Position numbers and translations under genes: made by a program
Assembly: GCA_025403435.1 (NCBI GenBank)
Contig: CM046351.1
Coordinates: forward strand, 1,931,493-1,995,492
Source: Artocarpus heterophyllus
Taxonomy: Eukaryota; Streptophyta; Magnoliopsida; Rosales; Moraceae
Length of the DNA stretch: 64,000 nt
Reading direction: 5' to 3'
The notes under the pieces: generated by a model
What the model saw: the letters and a program-made list of their open reading frames with translations, nothing else
Told to the model about the DNA's origin: nothing
Databases searched by the model: none
In this document: one piece after another, positions 11,894 to 22,478 of the stretch
Numbering within the stretch: position 1 is the stretch's first letter
Layout of the letters: every line of letters starts with the position of its first letter

Positions 11894-14800
11894 TTACAAC
11901 TCATCTAAAAAACAAAACAAATGCGGATACAATTCCCGCATGCTTGACTCTAGTTCCCAAGTGGCTTCATCAACCCCATGATGCTGCCACACGACTTTTA
12001 CCAACGGTATCTCACGATGACGCAAACTAATCACTTTTCGGTCGATAATCTGAATCGGCACTTCCTCGTACGTCGTATCTTCCTGAACCTATACATCGCG
12101 AAACGAAACTTTCTTACCCTACTCAGGTGGACACTTCCTAAGCATCGACACATGAAATACATCGTGAACTTGAGAAAGTTCAGGTGGAAGATCAAGCCGA
12201 TAAGCGACCACACCAACACGCTGAGTGATCTCGAACGGCCCAATATACCTCGGTGCGAGCTTTCCACTCATTCCGAACTGCATAGTTCCCTTACGAGGCG
12301 ATACCCTCAAGAGAACGAAATCTCCAACCGTGAACTCTAAGGGTCTACGTCTCCTATCCGCGTAGCTCTTCTGCCGACTCTGAGCTGCCCTCAACCGATC
12401 TCGAATCACCGCGACTTTCTCGTTGCTATCACGAATCTCATCCGGTCGAAGAATAACTCTATCTTCCGGCTCGGCCCAACACACAGGTGACCGACACGGT
12501 CGCCCATACAACGCCTCAAATGGTGCCATACTGATACTCGCCTGATAGCTATTGTTGTACGTGAACTCCGCCAAATGCAAACATTGCTTCCAGTTCCCGC
12601 CGAAGTCCAACGCACAGGCACGCAACATATCCTCGAGAATCTGAATAACCCGCTCAGACTGCCCATCAATCTGAGGATGAAACGCCGTACTGAAGTTCAA
12701 ATCCGTACCTAAAGCCTCCTGAAAACTCCTCCAGTACTTAGCATTAAACCTGGTGTCTCGATCAGAGGTGATGGACAAAGGAACTCCATGCAACCTCACT
12801 ATGTTCTACATATACAACTCCCCGAGAACCTTCCTAGAACACGTCGACCTAAAAGGAATGAAATGAGCCGATTTCGTCAACCTATCGACCACAACCCAAA
12901 ATGCATCATGCCGTTGCTCCGTCCTCGGCAAACCTGTGAGGAAATCCATCGTCACATGCTCCCATTTCCACCCTGGAATAGGAAGTGGCTGAAGCTGACC
13001 TGCAGGCTTCTGATGCTCGGCTTTCACCTGAAGACACGTCGAACACTTGGCCACGTACTCTCGAACGTCTTTCTTCATGCCTCTCCACCAATACTGCCTC
13101 TTCAAATCACGATATATCTCGGTGCTCCTCGGATGAATAGCGAACTGAGACCTATGAGCTTCGTCCAAAACAGCTTTCGTCACCTCGGCGATAACTAAAA
13201 CTGCAAGATGCTTCCGAAAGTACAACGATCCATCTGCATGCACGCTCCATTCTTCAAACTGCTCCCCGTTCTGAATCCGCGACCAAATCCCCTGCAAATG
13301 TCGATCCTGCCACTGACTTTGCTTCACCATCCGAACAAGAGCTGGAGTCACTTCCACATGATATACCGAAACTCGATCACAGTCCTCATGATACCGTAGT
13401 CGATACTCACTCACTGTCGCATCCCTGCTCCAGTCCTCAAAAACCAAACAAGCGAGAATCCCTGAAGACTTCCTGCTAAGCGCATCCGCGACCACGTTAG
13501 CTTTCCCGGGATGATACTACAACGCGAAATCATAATCCTCCATATACTCTACCCATCTGCGCTGCCTCAAATTGAGATCCCTCTGAGTGAACAGATGCCT
13601 CAAACTCTTGTGATCGGAGAAGACCTGAAACGATGCTCCATACAAGTAACACCTCCAAATCTTCAGCGCGTAAATCACCGCCGCAAGCTCTAAATCATGA
13701 GTAGGATAATTTCGCTCGTGAGGTAGTAGTTGTCTCGATCTGTATGCAACTACACGTCCATGTTGCATCAACACGCATCCAAGTCCGCGCCCTGAAGCAT
13801 CTGCATAAACCTCATACGGCTCGTCACTGCTAGGAATAACCAACACCGGAGCTGAAGTCAATCGGTTCTTCAATTCCTGAAAAGCAAGCTCACAATCTTC
13901 ATCCCACTCAAACCTGACATTTTTCTTGATCAATCTCGTCAACAGAGCTGCAATCTTTGAAAAATCCTTTACAAATTTCCTGTAATATCCAGCAAGACCT
14001 AAGAAGCTACGAATCTCCGCTACATTCCTTGATCGTTCCCACACCAATATAGCTTCAATCTTGGACGGATCCACAGAAATACCATGCTCCGAGATAACAT
14101 GACCCAGAAACTTGACCTTAGTCAACCAAAACTCACACTTTTCCCTCTTAGCATACAACTGGTGCTCCCGCAGGGTCTGAAGCATGATCTGAAGATGCTA
14201 CTCATGCTCCTCCTAAGTCTTAGAATACACAAGAATATCATCGATGAACACAATCACGAACTGATCCAAATACGGCCTAAATACCCTGTTCATCAAATCC
14301 ATGAAAGCTGCCCGAGCATTCGTCAACCCAAACGACATAACCAGGAACTCAAAGTACCCATACCGAGTCCTAAAAGCTGTCTTGGGAATATCCTCTTCCT
14401 TGATCCTGAGCTGATGATAACCCGACCGCAAATTAATCTTTGAGAAGTACCGCGAACCTCCCAACTGATCAAACAACTCATCAATCCTAGGCAAGGGATA
14501 CTTGTTCTTCACCGTAACACGATTTAGCTGCCGATAATCCACACACAACCTGAGAGTCCCACCATGCTTCTTAGCAAACAAAACCGGTGCTCCCCACAGA
14601 GATGTGCTATTCCGAATATATCCTTTATCAGCAAGCTCCTGAAGTTGATTCCTCAATTCTTTCATTTCTGTCGGCGCCATCCGATAAAGTGCCATAGAAA
14701 TCGGTGATCTCCCTGGAAACAACTCGATACCAAACTCAATCTCCTGATGCGGTGGTAATCCTGGCAACTCGTTGGGAAAAACATCCTCGAACTCATCAAC

Positions 14801-16498
14801 CACCAGAATTGCTAAACTGGCTCTCGGAACATAGGGCTCGCAATCCAAGTTGGCAAGAAAAGCACAACAACCTAGATTCCTTCGCCCTCCTAGACAAGAC
14901 TTCATGAGACGCTCACTCATTAACCAATCACCACCACCCTGGTAAGTGATCACCGTCCCCCTATCAGACACTAGGGTCACTTTTCTAAGTTGGCAGTCCA
15001 CGACTGCACTATACCTGGACAACCAGTCCATCCCTAGAATTACATCATAGGAGCTCATGGGGAGTATAATCAAATCACTTTTTAAAATCTCATCCCCAAT
15101 CTTTATTTTACAGGATTTACACATTCAATTTGCACACACCCGCCTCAAGGGAGAAGTTATGACTAGGGGTTCATTAAACTCTTCTACCTCTAATCCCAAG
15201 GCATGTACAAAAGAACTCGAAATGAGAGAATGAGAGGCACCGGTATCGAATAAAACGCGAGCTAAAGATCTAGAAACCAAGATCATACCATCAACAACCG
15301 CGTTACCAGTCTGCGAATCTGACCCTCCAGATGCCATTGCATGAACCTGCACTGGCGCCTTCCCTTTTCCTCTACCGACATTGCTGGGTCCTGGATTACT
15401 CGGCCAATGCTGCTGAGATGGAGACGACTGCACACTACCTGTACTCGACGCTCGATACTGAGGAACACTGCACTGAAAATGCTGCGGCTGCTGCCCCCGT
15501 GCCGGATATGAGAATTGCTGAGGAGAGAACTGCGGATACTGCAACTGCGGGTACTGCAGAGGCAGAGGTAGGGTCTGAGGCTGAGACTGAGACTGACGAC
15601 TGGCATCCTCCCCGGTCTGAGATCCAAGACGAGCACTCCTGATCAGGCAATTCCTCTTGATGTGTCCGGGCTGCTGACAGAAATGACAATGGAAGCTGTA
15701 GGGATTGTTGCGCCTGCTGCCAGACGAACTGCTGCTGCCACTGGTCGCACTGCCTTGCTTGCCTTTCCCCGGAGCTGGATGACTACTGGTGCTCTTCCTA
15801 CCACTCCTCTGCGGTCCTCCTGAAGCCTTGGCTCGGTCCTCACAATACTGCACATAATCATTCTCCACAGAAATCGTCGACGACACAAGGTCTCTGAAAC
15901 TCCTAAGCCGTAGAGCAACCAACTGCCGCCGAATAGGAGCCTTGAGCCCCTCGTGAAACTTAATACATTTCTCATGCTCTGATGCCACCGTTGATGGAGC
16001 AAACCTAGCCAACTCATTAAACTTTGCCTCATACTCCCGAACTAACAGATCACCCTGCTGCAACCTGTAGAACTCAGCTGCCTTCTGATCTCTATACCCC
16101 TGCGGAAAATACCGATCATAGAACAGCTCCTCGAACCTGTCCCAACTGATATCTCCACCGCGCTCCAGACGCTTAGCCTGCTTCCACCAAGTGTTAGCGC
16201 CACCCTCGAGCTTGTACGTAGCAAACTCCACACGATACTCCTCAGGCACACCAAGGGTATCCAAATGCTTTAGGATCGAATCCAACCAATACTTTGCTAA
16301 CTGCGGATCCCCATCGCCATCAAAAGTCAGAATAGACGCCCGTCGGAATTCCTTAAAATACGCATGCCGACTACCAATATCAGAATCTCCCGGTCTAGCC
16401 CTGGCTGCCATCTGTCGGAAAGCCGCAAACATAGACCTCATCATGCTTTCATCGTTCCCGAACTCGGCGTCAGCTGTCGAACGACGTCTAGGTGCCAT
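11894..16498 (-). pseudogene. Degenerate gag-pol polyprotein of the outer gypsy element
   Basis: One unbroken frame of 1535 codons runs from the ATG at 16498 to a TAA at 11894, interrupted only by in-frame stops. They lie at 15125 (TGA), 14213, 14198, 13517, 12806, 12119 and 12089 (all TAG). No frameshift is needed. Domains in order: gag capsid region; CCHC zinc knuckle (CHFCQQPGHIKRNC, near residue 270); aspartic protease DTGAS (near 415); reverse transcriptase with FIDDILVYS (near 755); RNase H (VYADASG, near 895); integrase zinc finger (near 1125-1160); integrase core with Asp in MDFL and TSDRD and Glu in GQSERV; and a C-terminal tail with a chromodomain-like VVWQHHGVDEATWE. The first RT aspartate also appears lost: the usual KIDL is KINL here. 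The stops sit where Gln (CAG) or Arg (CGA) codons are expected. That fits C-to-T decay of methylated DNA. Confidence 0.93.
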
Positions 16499-16588
16499 TC
16501 TCTCACTTCTGAAAACAAAATTTGGACTGTCAGAGGTATTTCATTGTCAAACCTATGTGTGCACAATTCCCAAGGTTCATAACCTTGA

Positions 16589-16600
16589 GCTCTGATACCA
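16589..16600 (-). other. Primer-binding site (initiator-Met tRNA) of the outer element
   Basis: On the minus strand this reads TGGTATCAGAGC, the complement of the plant initiator-Met tRNA 3' end. It lies three bases from the 5' LTR border at 16604. Confidence 0.9.
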
Positions 16601-16603
16601 TTC

Positions 16604-17169
16604 TGTCACGCCCCGGAGTACGGGAGGTGATGTGGCGGTTTGTTTAAATTAATTAAATAAGAATTTAATTAAAACCAATGGTTTAAGGATCAAATTAAGT
16701 GAGAAACAAGAAGATCTCAACCACACTTTTATAAAAGAATTTATAAATATTAAGCAAATAATAAAAATTTATAAAGAACCACGAGTATGGGTCCCATAGA
16801 CCCACAACTTGTGCACACACATGGTACTGACAATATCATAAATACAATCACAGTCTATGATACAAACATTATTAAAATCTTACATGCCTTAATTAAATGG
16901 TACAGAAGATAAAATAATCCTTCTATTGCTCCTGAGTTCGATTTGAAGAATCTTCTCCAAACCTAAAGGGAAAACCACCTAGAGGGGGAAATTTAAAACA
17001 AATGAAACGTGAGCGAAAGGCTCAGTAGGACTATGTTTTATTAAAATAATTTAATTCAAGGAAATATTTCATTTTTTAAGAGTACTCAAAAGAAACCTTA
17101 AATAAACAAATAAATAAATTTGAGTAGAACCGTCCTGACCTAGAACAGTCTACTCGCACAATCAGAAAT
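16604..17169 (-). repeat. Right (5') LTR of the outer element, left part
   Basis: The segment starts TGTCACGCCCCGG and follows the left LTR closely until the bases CAGAAAT, where the nested element begins. GAAAT (17165-17169) is the nested element's target-site duplication. Confidence 0.92.
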
Positions 17170-19701
17170 TGTAACGCCCCTATATGGGGGTTAACAGTTT
17201 TTAATGAGATAAAATAAAAATAAATAATAAAAGTAAAACCTTAAAAATAAAATTTGCCCGGGACTTAAATGAAAACTCCCAACTCAAAAATAAAAATATA
17301 AACAACAAATAAACCACAGTTTTAATGTAGCACCTTAAATTTAATAATATAAACTGTTGTCATCATCATTTTAACCCTCAACACATTATAATACAGTCAC
17401 AGAAAGTAACAATTAATGCTTACATTATCATGAAGAACATTCTCAACGATTGAAGCAGTCCCAATGTAATATAGCTACATCACTTCCTCAACTATATTTC
17501 TCGTAGCCACCTCACACTTAGTGAGTCCTGAAAAGATATAAACATAAGGGTATGAGCAACACTATGCTCAGTAGAGAAAGCCATTACCCACCTTTAGGTT
17601 TTTATCATTACCACATTAAAATCTGCATGGTTAGTAAGTTACATCATATTCCAGATTATGAGGTTTATTATGATCACATCTTATGGATACCGTAGTTAAT
17701 CGTTACCAAGTGTCATAATTACACATTTATACAAATATTACCAATCATCATTGTTCCTAGGTATCCATATTAAATTGAGTATCACTCAACTCATCGAAAC
17801 CCAAATGGGCGCACTTGATCACCCTATAAACATTCCAAGGGTGTTCCGGTGAGGGGACATCAAGCCCCGAGTCCTCACCAAATCAATTCCTGTACAGTGT
17901 GTTCTGGGACTTTCAACCCAAGGAAGCGTCATCACCTTCCCCCTATTTTACCTTTTAGGGTATTCATGCCCAAGGACGTAACCGTCGCCCTTTTCATGTC
18001 TCACAATTTCTCTATATTAAATCATTATTAATAGAGTTAATTTTTCTAACCATGCTTCTCAATTTATAACATGTGTCAATTCATTATGTTCCTCGCCGTA
18101 CAATACAAGACGAGTCCATGTCATAGTTTCATATGTGATACACATATAATATCAGTTCAACATAGATATATATATATATTGCAGCAAAACAATCAATTTT
18201 AATTCTATAAAAACCTCACAAAAGATGAGTAATAGAATCCCTACCTTTCAAGCTTATCAACAGTCTCTTAATCCTGGAATCAATTAACGTTAGCTCCATA
18301 CTCCCTTGATCTTGAACTCCAAGCAAAACAGATCCAGTTGTATCTCGCTGTATCTACGAAGCATCCTCTGTAGTGCTCCTCGAGCGACTATGAATGGCTA
18401 GGAATGCTTCCTGAAGATCATACATTCTTGAAAACGTCATTCTGGACTCCGATACTGCTGTTTAAATCGCCTCGATTCGCGTGCAGTCGGTACCGGATGA
18501 TTTTCATCGGAGTGGAATTTGCTCGAACGGAGGTCACCATTGCATCCAGAGCATCGAAACGAGTCAGGAGGCGGTCTCGGATCTTCGATCGGAGGTCCGG
18601 ATCACAAAATCCCATTTTGGCCTTTGACTGGCCGTTGACCGGCGTTGACCGGCGTTGACCGGCCGTTGACCGGCGGCGGTTGGCTCCGTTGAGGGCTGAG
18701 CTCGAGCCTACCCCCCCTAAGTCGACCCTTCTGAGTTCAATGGTGACGTCAATTTCATTCAATTTTGCCTCCATCAGCACAAATCGAAGAGCGGATCCTC
18801 GGCCAAAACCGGTGGCTCGGGCGGTGGATCTTCGCCAGCGTTTGGCCCAAATTGGCTTGGGCATTTCCTTCTCCGTGGTTGTCTGAGCATGTTGGTGGCG
18901 GTGGTGCACCACACCGCTGCGTAGAACGGCAGCCCGAAGCTCCTCACGGCGGCGCACAAAGGCGGAGGCCGATCGTGGTCCTCCGGCGGAGTTCTCATGA
19001 AATTGAGGGTTGGGAAAGCTTCACCGTGCATCACTGAGTGTTTTGCCTCAGTCAATTTTGGGGAAGAAGGTCGGTAACGGTGGCGACGGTGGTTGCTGCG
19101 GCGGTGGACGGCGTCGGTCTTCAAACTCCGGTGGGCGGCGGCTGTGGCGTGAAATTGGAAGGCGCTTCTCACTCCTCGTCGCCGTCTGAGTCGAACGGTG
19201 GGGGCGGTGTCGATTACCGTCGTCGGAGGCGGCGGGATCGAGGGTGGTGCAACGGCGGCAAGAAGCGACTCCGACGAGGCTTCTCCGGCCAAAATCGAGG
19301 GGCATCACCTGCTGCATTTTGTTCTACTCATTGAGCTGAGTCTATAGACACCAAGATCGTGTTGATCGGTGCTCGGACGGTGAAGAAATCACGTTGGAAA
19401 AGTACTGTGTTTCGGCGGCTTCAACCGGCGCGTGTGTCCTCCTCCGGCAGTGTTTTGGGCTGCTCGGCACACCGTTGGACTCGTCTTGACGAGAGCTTCC
19501 CATTGGTGTGGGAGGTGTCGAAAACGGATGTCGAAATCTCAGACGATATTTGAGGGGAGAGAGAAAATTCTAGAGAGAGAAAGAGGAGAGAGAAAGTCTC
19601 GAGTGCTGTGATATTTTCTGATTTTTTTTTTTATTTTATATATATATACTAAAAATTAATCTAATTACCTTAATACCCTTAGGGGAATAACGGGTGTCAC
19701 A
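17170..19701 (-). repeat. Left (3') LTR of the nested element
   Basis: A 2532-bp LTR with TG...CA ends. Positions 18530-19560 are strongly GC-rich while the rest is AT-rich. A short tandem run of GTTGACCGGC-type units at about 18637-18675 has one unit more than the other LTR. Long overlapping ORFs in the GC-rich block occur on both strands and match no protein I know; I treat them as composition artefacts. Confidence 0.93.
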
Positions 19702-19719
19702 GCTCTACCCCCCTTAAAG
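19702..19719 (-). other. Polypurine tract of the nested element
   Basis: On the minus strand the bases beside the 3' LTR read CTTTAAGGGGGGTAGAGC, a purine-rich tract in the correct place. Confidence 0.75.
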
Positions 19720-20379
19720 AAATTTCATCCTCGAAATTTCAATTCTAGTAATACTAGTAAAAATTATGATTCCACCATGATTCCAATTCTGAGTCTAAAC
19801 CGTTAATGTTGTTTGTCCTCCAAATTTAAGTTATCGTATCTCCACTTATTTACTTGCATAATAAATCTTACTCTAAATTCTAAATCCCTCAATGAGAGTA
19901 TTTCTGACAAGTTTCAACTTGTAACACCGTATAATAGTCTAAGAATCTGATCAGGCATACATATTGACCATACCATGATTCCAGTCCTTCATTGTCCATG
20001 GACTGTGATTTACAATCACATTTAAGGAGATTGCCAGAGAAATTTTATATACTTCATCTTTAGGTTCCTTTTCCTTTTTAAGTAAGGAAAAGTCAAATAT
20101 ATTTGATTTCATACCTCAACTAATAAACTAAAACATAATCATAAAACATATATCACAAACACTTTTATTCAAAACTATACATTAAACTTACTCATAGAGA
20201 TATTAAACGGAATCTCAGAGTTGCAGACAAACCCGACATATTTTTCATTAAACAGCTATCCTCATGACACAAACATTCAATCCAAATAATATACTCATAT
20301 TTCATATGGAATATTCCCATAACTGACTCTGGTACTTCCACATAATATTAACAGAATATTACACATTACAAACATAATA

Positions 20380-20545
20380 CGGATACGTTTCGAGAGTACA
20401 AGGCACTCTGTATACCAGCTATCCATATCATGCATGCTTAGAGGATACAAAAACATCGATAAACAAAAGATCGGACCTTAAGAAGGATGCGTTTCGAGAG
20501 CATCAAGTACTCCGTATCCAGCCATCCCGGCATTAGGCTCAATGA
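20380..20545. repeat. Imperfect direct repeat with hairpin potential downstream of the LOG-like gene
   Basis: Two related motifs, one from 20380 (GGATACGTTTCGAGAG) and one from 20484 (GGATGCGTTTCGAGAG), each run for about 45 bp. Each ends with a partial inverted match to its own beginning (GTATACC, CGTATCC), so each could form a stem. They lie in the transcript 3' of the LOG-like ORF and before the polypurine tract. The rest of 19720-20662 shows no gene. Confidence 0.45.
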
Positions 20546-20662
20546 ATCTAAAAGATTGAACAACAACGTACCACAAGAAACACAGAATACAAGGCAAACG
20601 GTTATTCGTAACACACGAAATACGGACACACATGCCTACATGCCAAAGATAAAACAAAAAGA

Positions 20663-21352
20663 TTACAGATGGAGATTCAAATCAATTGGCCGCTCCCGGC
20701 TTTCCCTTTCCCATTCAAGCTTGGATGTTGCAGTGTCGGATTCTGGATGTATGATTTGCATTTTATCTATCAATTCCTCAGCTGTTGAAGCAGTGACAAA
20801 GATTTGTCTCTCCGATTCTGTAGTGATGTTTTCTTCCACAGCGTAATCTAGAAATTTCAAAAGACCGTCATAAAAACCCTTTACGTTCAGCAGTCCCAAA
20901 GGTTTGGAATAAAAGCCCAACAATTGCCCACAAGCAACTATAAATATTTCCTCAAGAGTACCTAGACCACCAGGTAATGCTATAAAAGCATCAGAATTAT
21001 AGATTATGTCTTTAAAATTTTTAGGGATACTCCTGACTCCTTCTCCCTTACCTATGGCTTCCTTACAAAGGTTTCCTTCAACTGGAATATGAGGCCAAAT
21101 TCTTACATCAGTAGCGTCGCTAGACCTAGCTGCTAGTGCCATATTTACCATCATTTTTATACTACCACCCCCATAGATTATGTTAATCTTCTTGCGTGCT
21201 AGGACTTGCCCTAAGTGATTTGCAGCTTCTAAATAAGCTTTATCTTTTCCAAGGCTGGAACCACAAAAAACACAGACATTCTTTATTTTCTTTGTGGACT
21301 GGGAGGTAGACATATTTGGTTTATAGAAGTGGTTGCTTAATGTCTGCTCCAC
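20663..21352 (-). CDS. LOG-family protein (cytokinin riboside 5'-monophosphate phosphoribohydrolase-like), captured by a retroelement
   Basis: LOG enzymes release active cytokinin bases from their riboside monophosphates in the cytosol. This 229-residue ORF has the family fold signature: VCVFCGSSLGKD near residues 26-37, IIYGGGSIKMM at 58-68, the diagnostic LPGGLGTLEE at 126-135, KPLGLLNVKGFYDGLL at 150-165, and a C-terminal segment ending IDLNLHL. The length fits plant LOGs (about 210-230), with a short extra N-terminus; Met14 is an alternative start. It has no introns, whereas plant host LOG genes are normally split into several exons, so it was probably copied from spliced mRNA. The stretch before SDAFIALPGG is abnormal: where the family has a conserved Met-x-x-Arg-Lys motif the sequence is SIPKNFKDII, and the position aligned with the catalytic arginine is Asn112. 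Activity is therefore doubtful although the frame is intact. It lies between the nested LTRs, 604 bp downstream of the Cys4 protein ORF and in the same direction. Confidence 0.88.
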   Translation of the reverse strand: MEQTLSNHFYKPNMSTSQSTKKIKNVCVFCGSSLGKDKAYLEAANHLGQVLARKKINIIYGGGSIKMMVNMALAARSSDATDVRIWPHIPVEGNLCKEAIGKGEGVRSIPKNFKDIIYNSDAFIALPGGLGTLEEIFIVACGQLLGFYSKPLGLLNVKGFYDGLLKFLDYAVEENITTESERQIFVTASTAEELIDKMQIIHPESDTATSKLEWERESRERPIDLNLHL

Positions 21353-21956
21353 TTAGACTTCGGGTTCTACATGAGATTTTAAAGATGAGAAATATACAAA
21401 AAGGGCTAAAGAGATAGACGAGTAGGTAATGAAAAGGTAATCCAAAGATTTAAACAAAATCTTGTGCGGATAAGAAAGTAAGATAAGGTGATTGATAGTT
21501 TACAGAAAATCTGATTCACTTTTTGAAAAAGATTAGACTCTAATTGTATAACTTTTGACAATTGAGAACAATTCGACAAAAGACCCTCTTGACACAACTG
21601 TAAACTTTTTGACAAATATACACCAAGTCTAGAAATTTAATATAAACGACAAATACTGTAGAACTTTTGAAATTTGAGACACAAATCTTGAAATATCTGG
21701 ATAAGCTTTTCAAAATTCAAACATATTACTGTACCGTATGTGACGTGTCTGATAAGATAATATATTTTATTATATATATATTTAAGAAAATCATAAATTA
21801 AATAAGATATTAACACTTACTGTATCAATCTAATAATCACAATTATTTCAAACACAAAAGCAAATATTCTGAGTAAAAGAAAAACACAAACTGTTGAACA
21901 TCAGCTAAAACTGCTTCAAATAAGCAAAGACTAAATAACCTTTATAGAGCGATGAC
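21353..21956 (-). other. Spacer between the two cargo ORFs
   Basis: AT-rich, no coding content recognised. In the minus-strand transcript it would be the intergenic region ahead of the LOG-like ORF, so the second ORF needs its own translation route (subgenomic transcript, splicing or reinitiation). No splice signals were assigned. Confidence 0.4.
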
Positions 21957-22478
21957 TTATTCCCCATCCAGTTTTCTTATGGCTTGACAAACAGGATCTA
22001 GAAATACCATATTCCTGAGGCGTTGTCTTTCTGTATAAAATTTAGGCCAGAGTTTAAAAATAGCTCCTTGAACATATCCACTAGGGTGACCGTGGAGAGG
22101 AGGATGGATGCTATCCAAGTTCTCCTTTGAAAGTCCATCCCTACAAAACCTTATTTTATCCTCTCTATTCGTAGACATATAACCAGGTGAAGTACATTTA
22201 CCGTTACAATTTTGTCTTCCACATTTGTTACAAGTGACCACGATGGCACGAGCTCTTCTTTTCATTGCACTACGACTGGTACCTGTTCCTGGTAAACCGA
22301 CATCTTGACTAAAGTCACTTGGACGGATTTTCCCCTCTATTAACATTCTCACATCACAAGGGATACCAAAACGCATAAGAATCCACAACCGAGTAATTCT
22401 AGCCTTGTATTTCTTTCTGAGAATCTTTTGGGAGAGTGATGGGAAATACTTTCTCAGGTGTTGGTACTTTGGGTCCAT
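21957..22478 (-). CDS. Small basic Cys4 protein resembling carlavirus/vitivirus nucleic-acid-binding proteins
   Basis: This 173-residue ORF is intact and starts MDPKYQHLRKYF. Visible features in order: a basic N-terminal part; RFGIPCDV at 36-43 within a hydrophobic stretch; GTGTSRSAMKRRARA at 64-78; and a zinc-binding-like cluster CNKCGRQNCNGKC (Cys83, 86, 91, 95; spacing CX2CX4CX3C). The C-terminal 75 residues, rich in Trp, Arg and Pro, have no assignment. The order of a hydrophobic GIP-DV-type segment, a GTGTS motif, an arginine-rich patch and a Cys cluster is what I recall of the cysteine-rich nucleic-acid-binding proteins of Betaflexiviridae, which act in RNA binding and silencing suppression. 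The likeness is by motif layout only. It could instead be a retroelement-specific RNA-binding protein or an unrelated zinc-knuckle protein. It would be translated first from the minus-strand transcript, about 1.4 kb from the primer-binding site. Confidence 0.6.
   Translation of the reverse strand: MDPKYQHLRKYFPSLSQKILRKKYKARITRLWILMRFGIPCDVRMLIEGKIRPSDFSQDVGLPGTGTSRSAMKRRARAIVVTCNKCGRQNCNGKCTSPGYMSTNREDKIRFCRDGLSKENLDSIHPPLHGHPSGYVQGAIFKLWPKFYTERQRLRNMVFLDPVCQAIRKLDGE

Noticed and set aside
18774..19292. 172-codon ORF on the minus strand in the nested LTR, repeated at 25530-26048, with overlapping plus-strand ORFs
   Set aside because: Low-complexity Arg/Pro-rich translation of a GC-rich block, open in several frames at once, with no recognisable domain. 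Its conservation is only because the two LTRs are near-identical.
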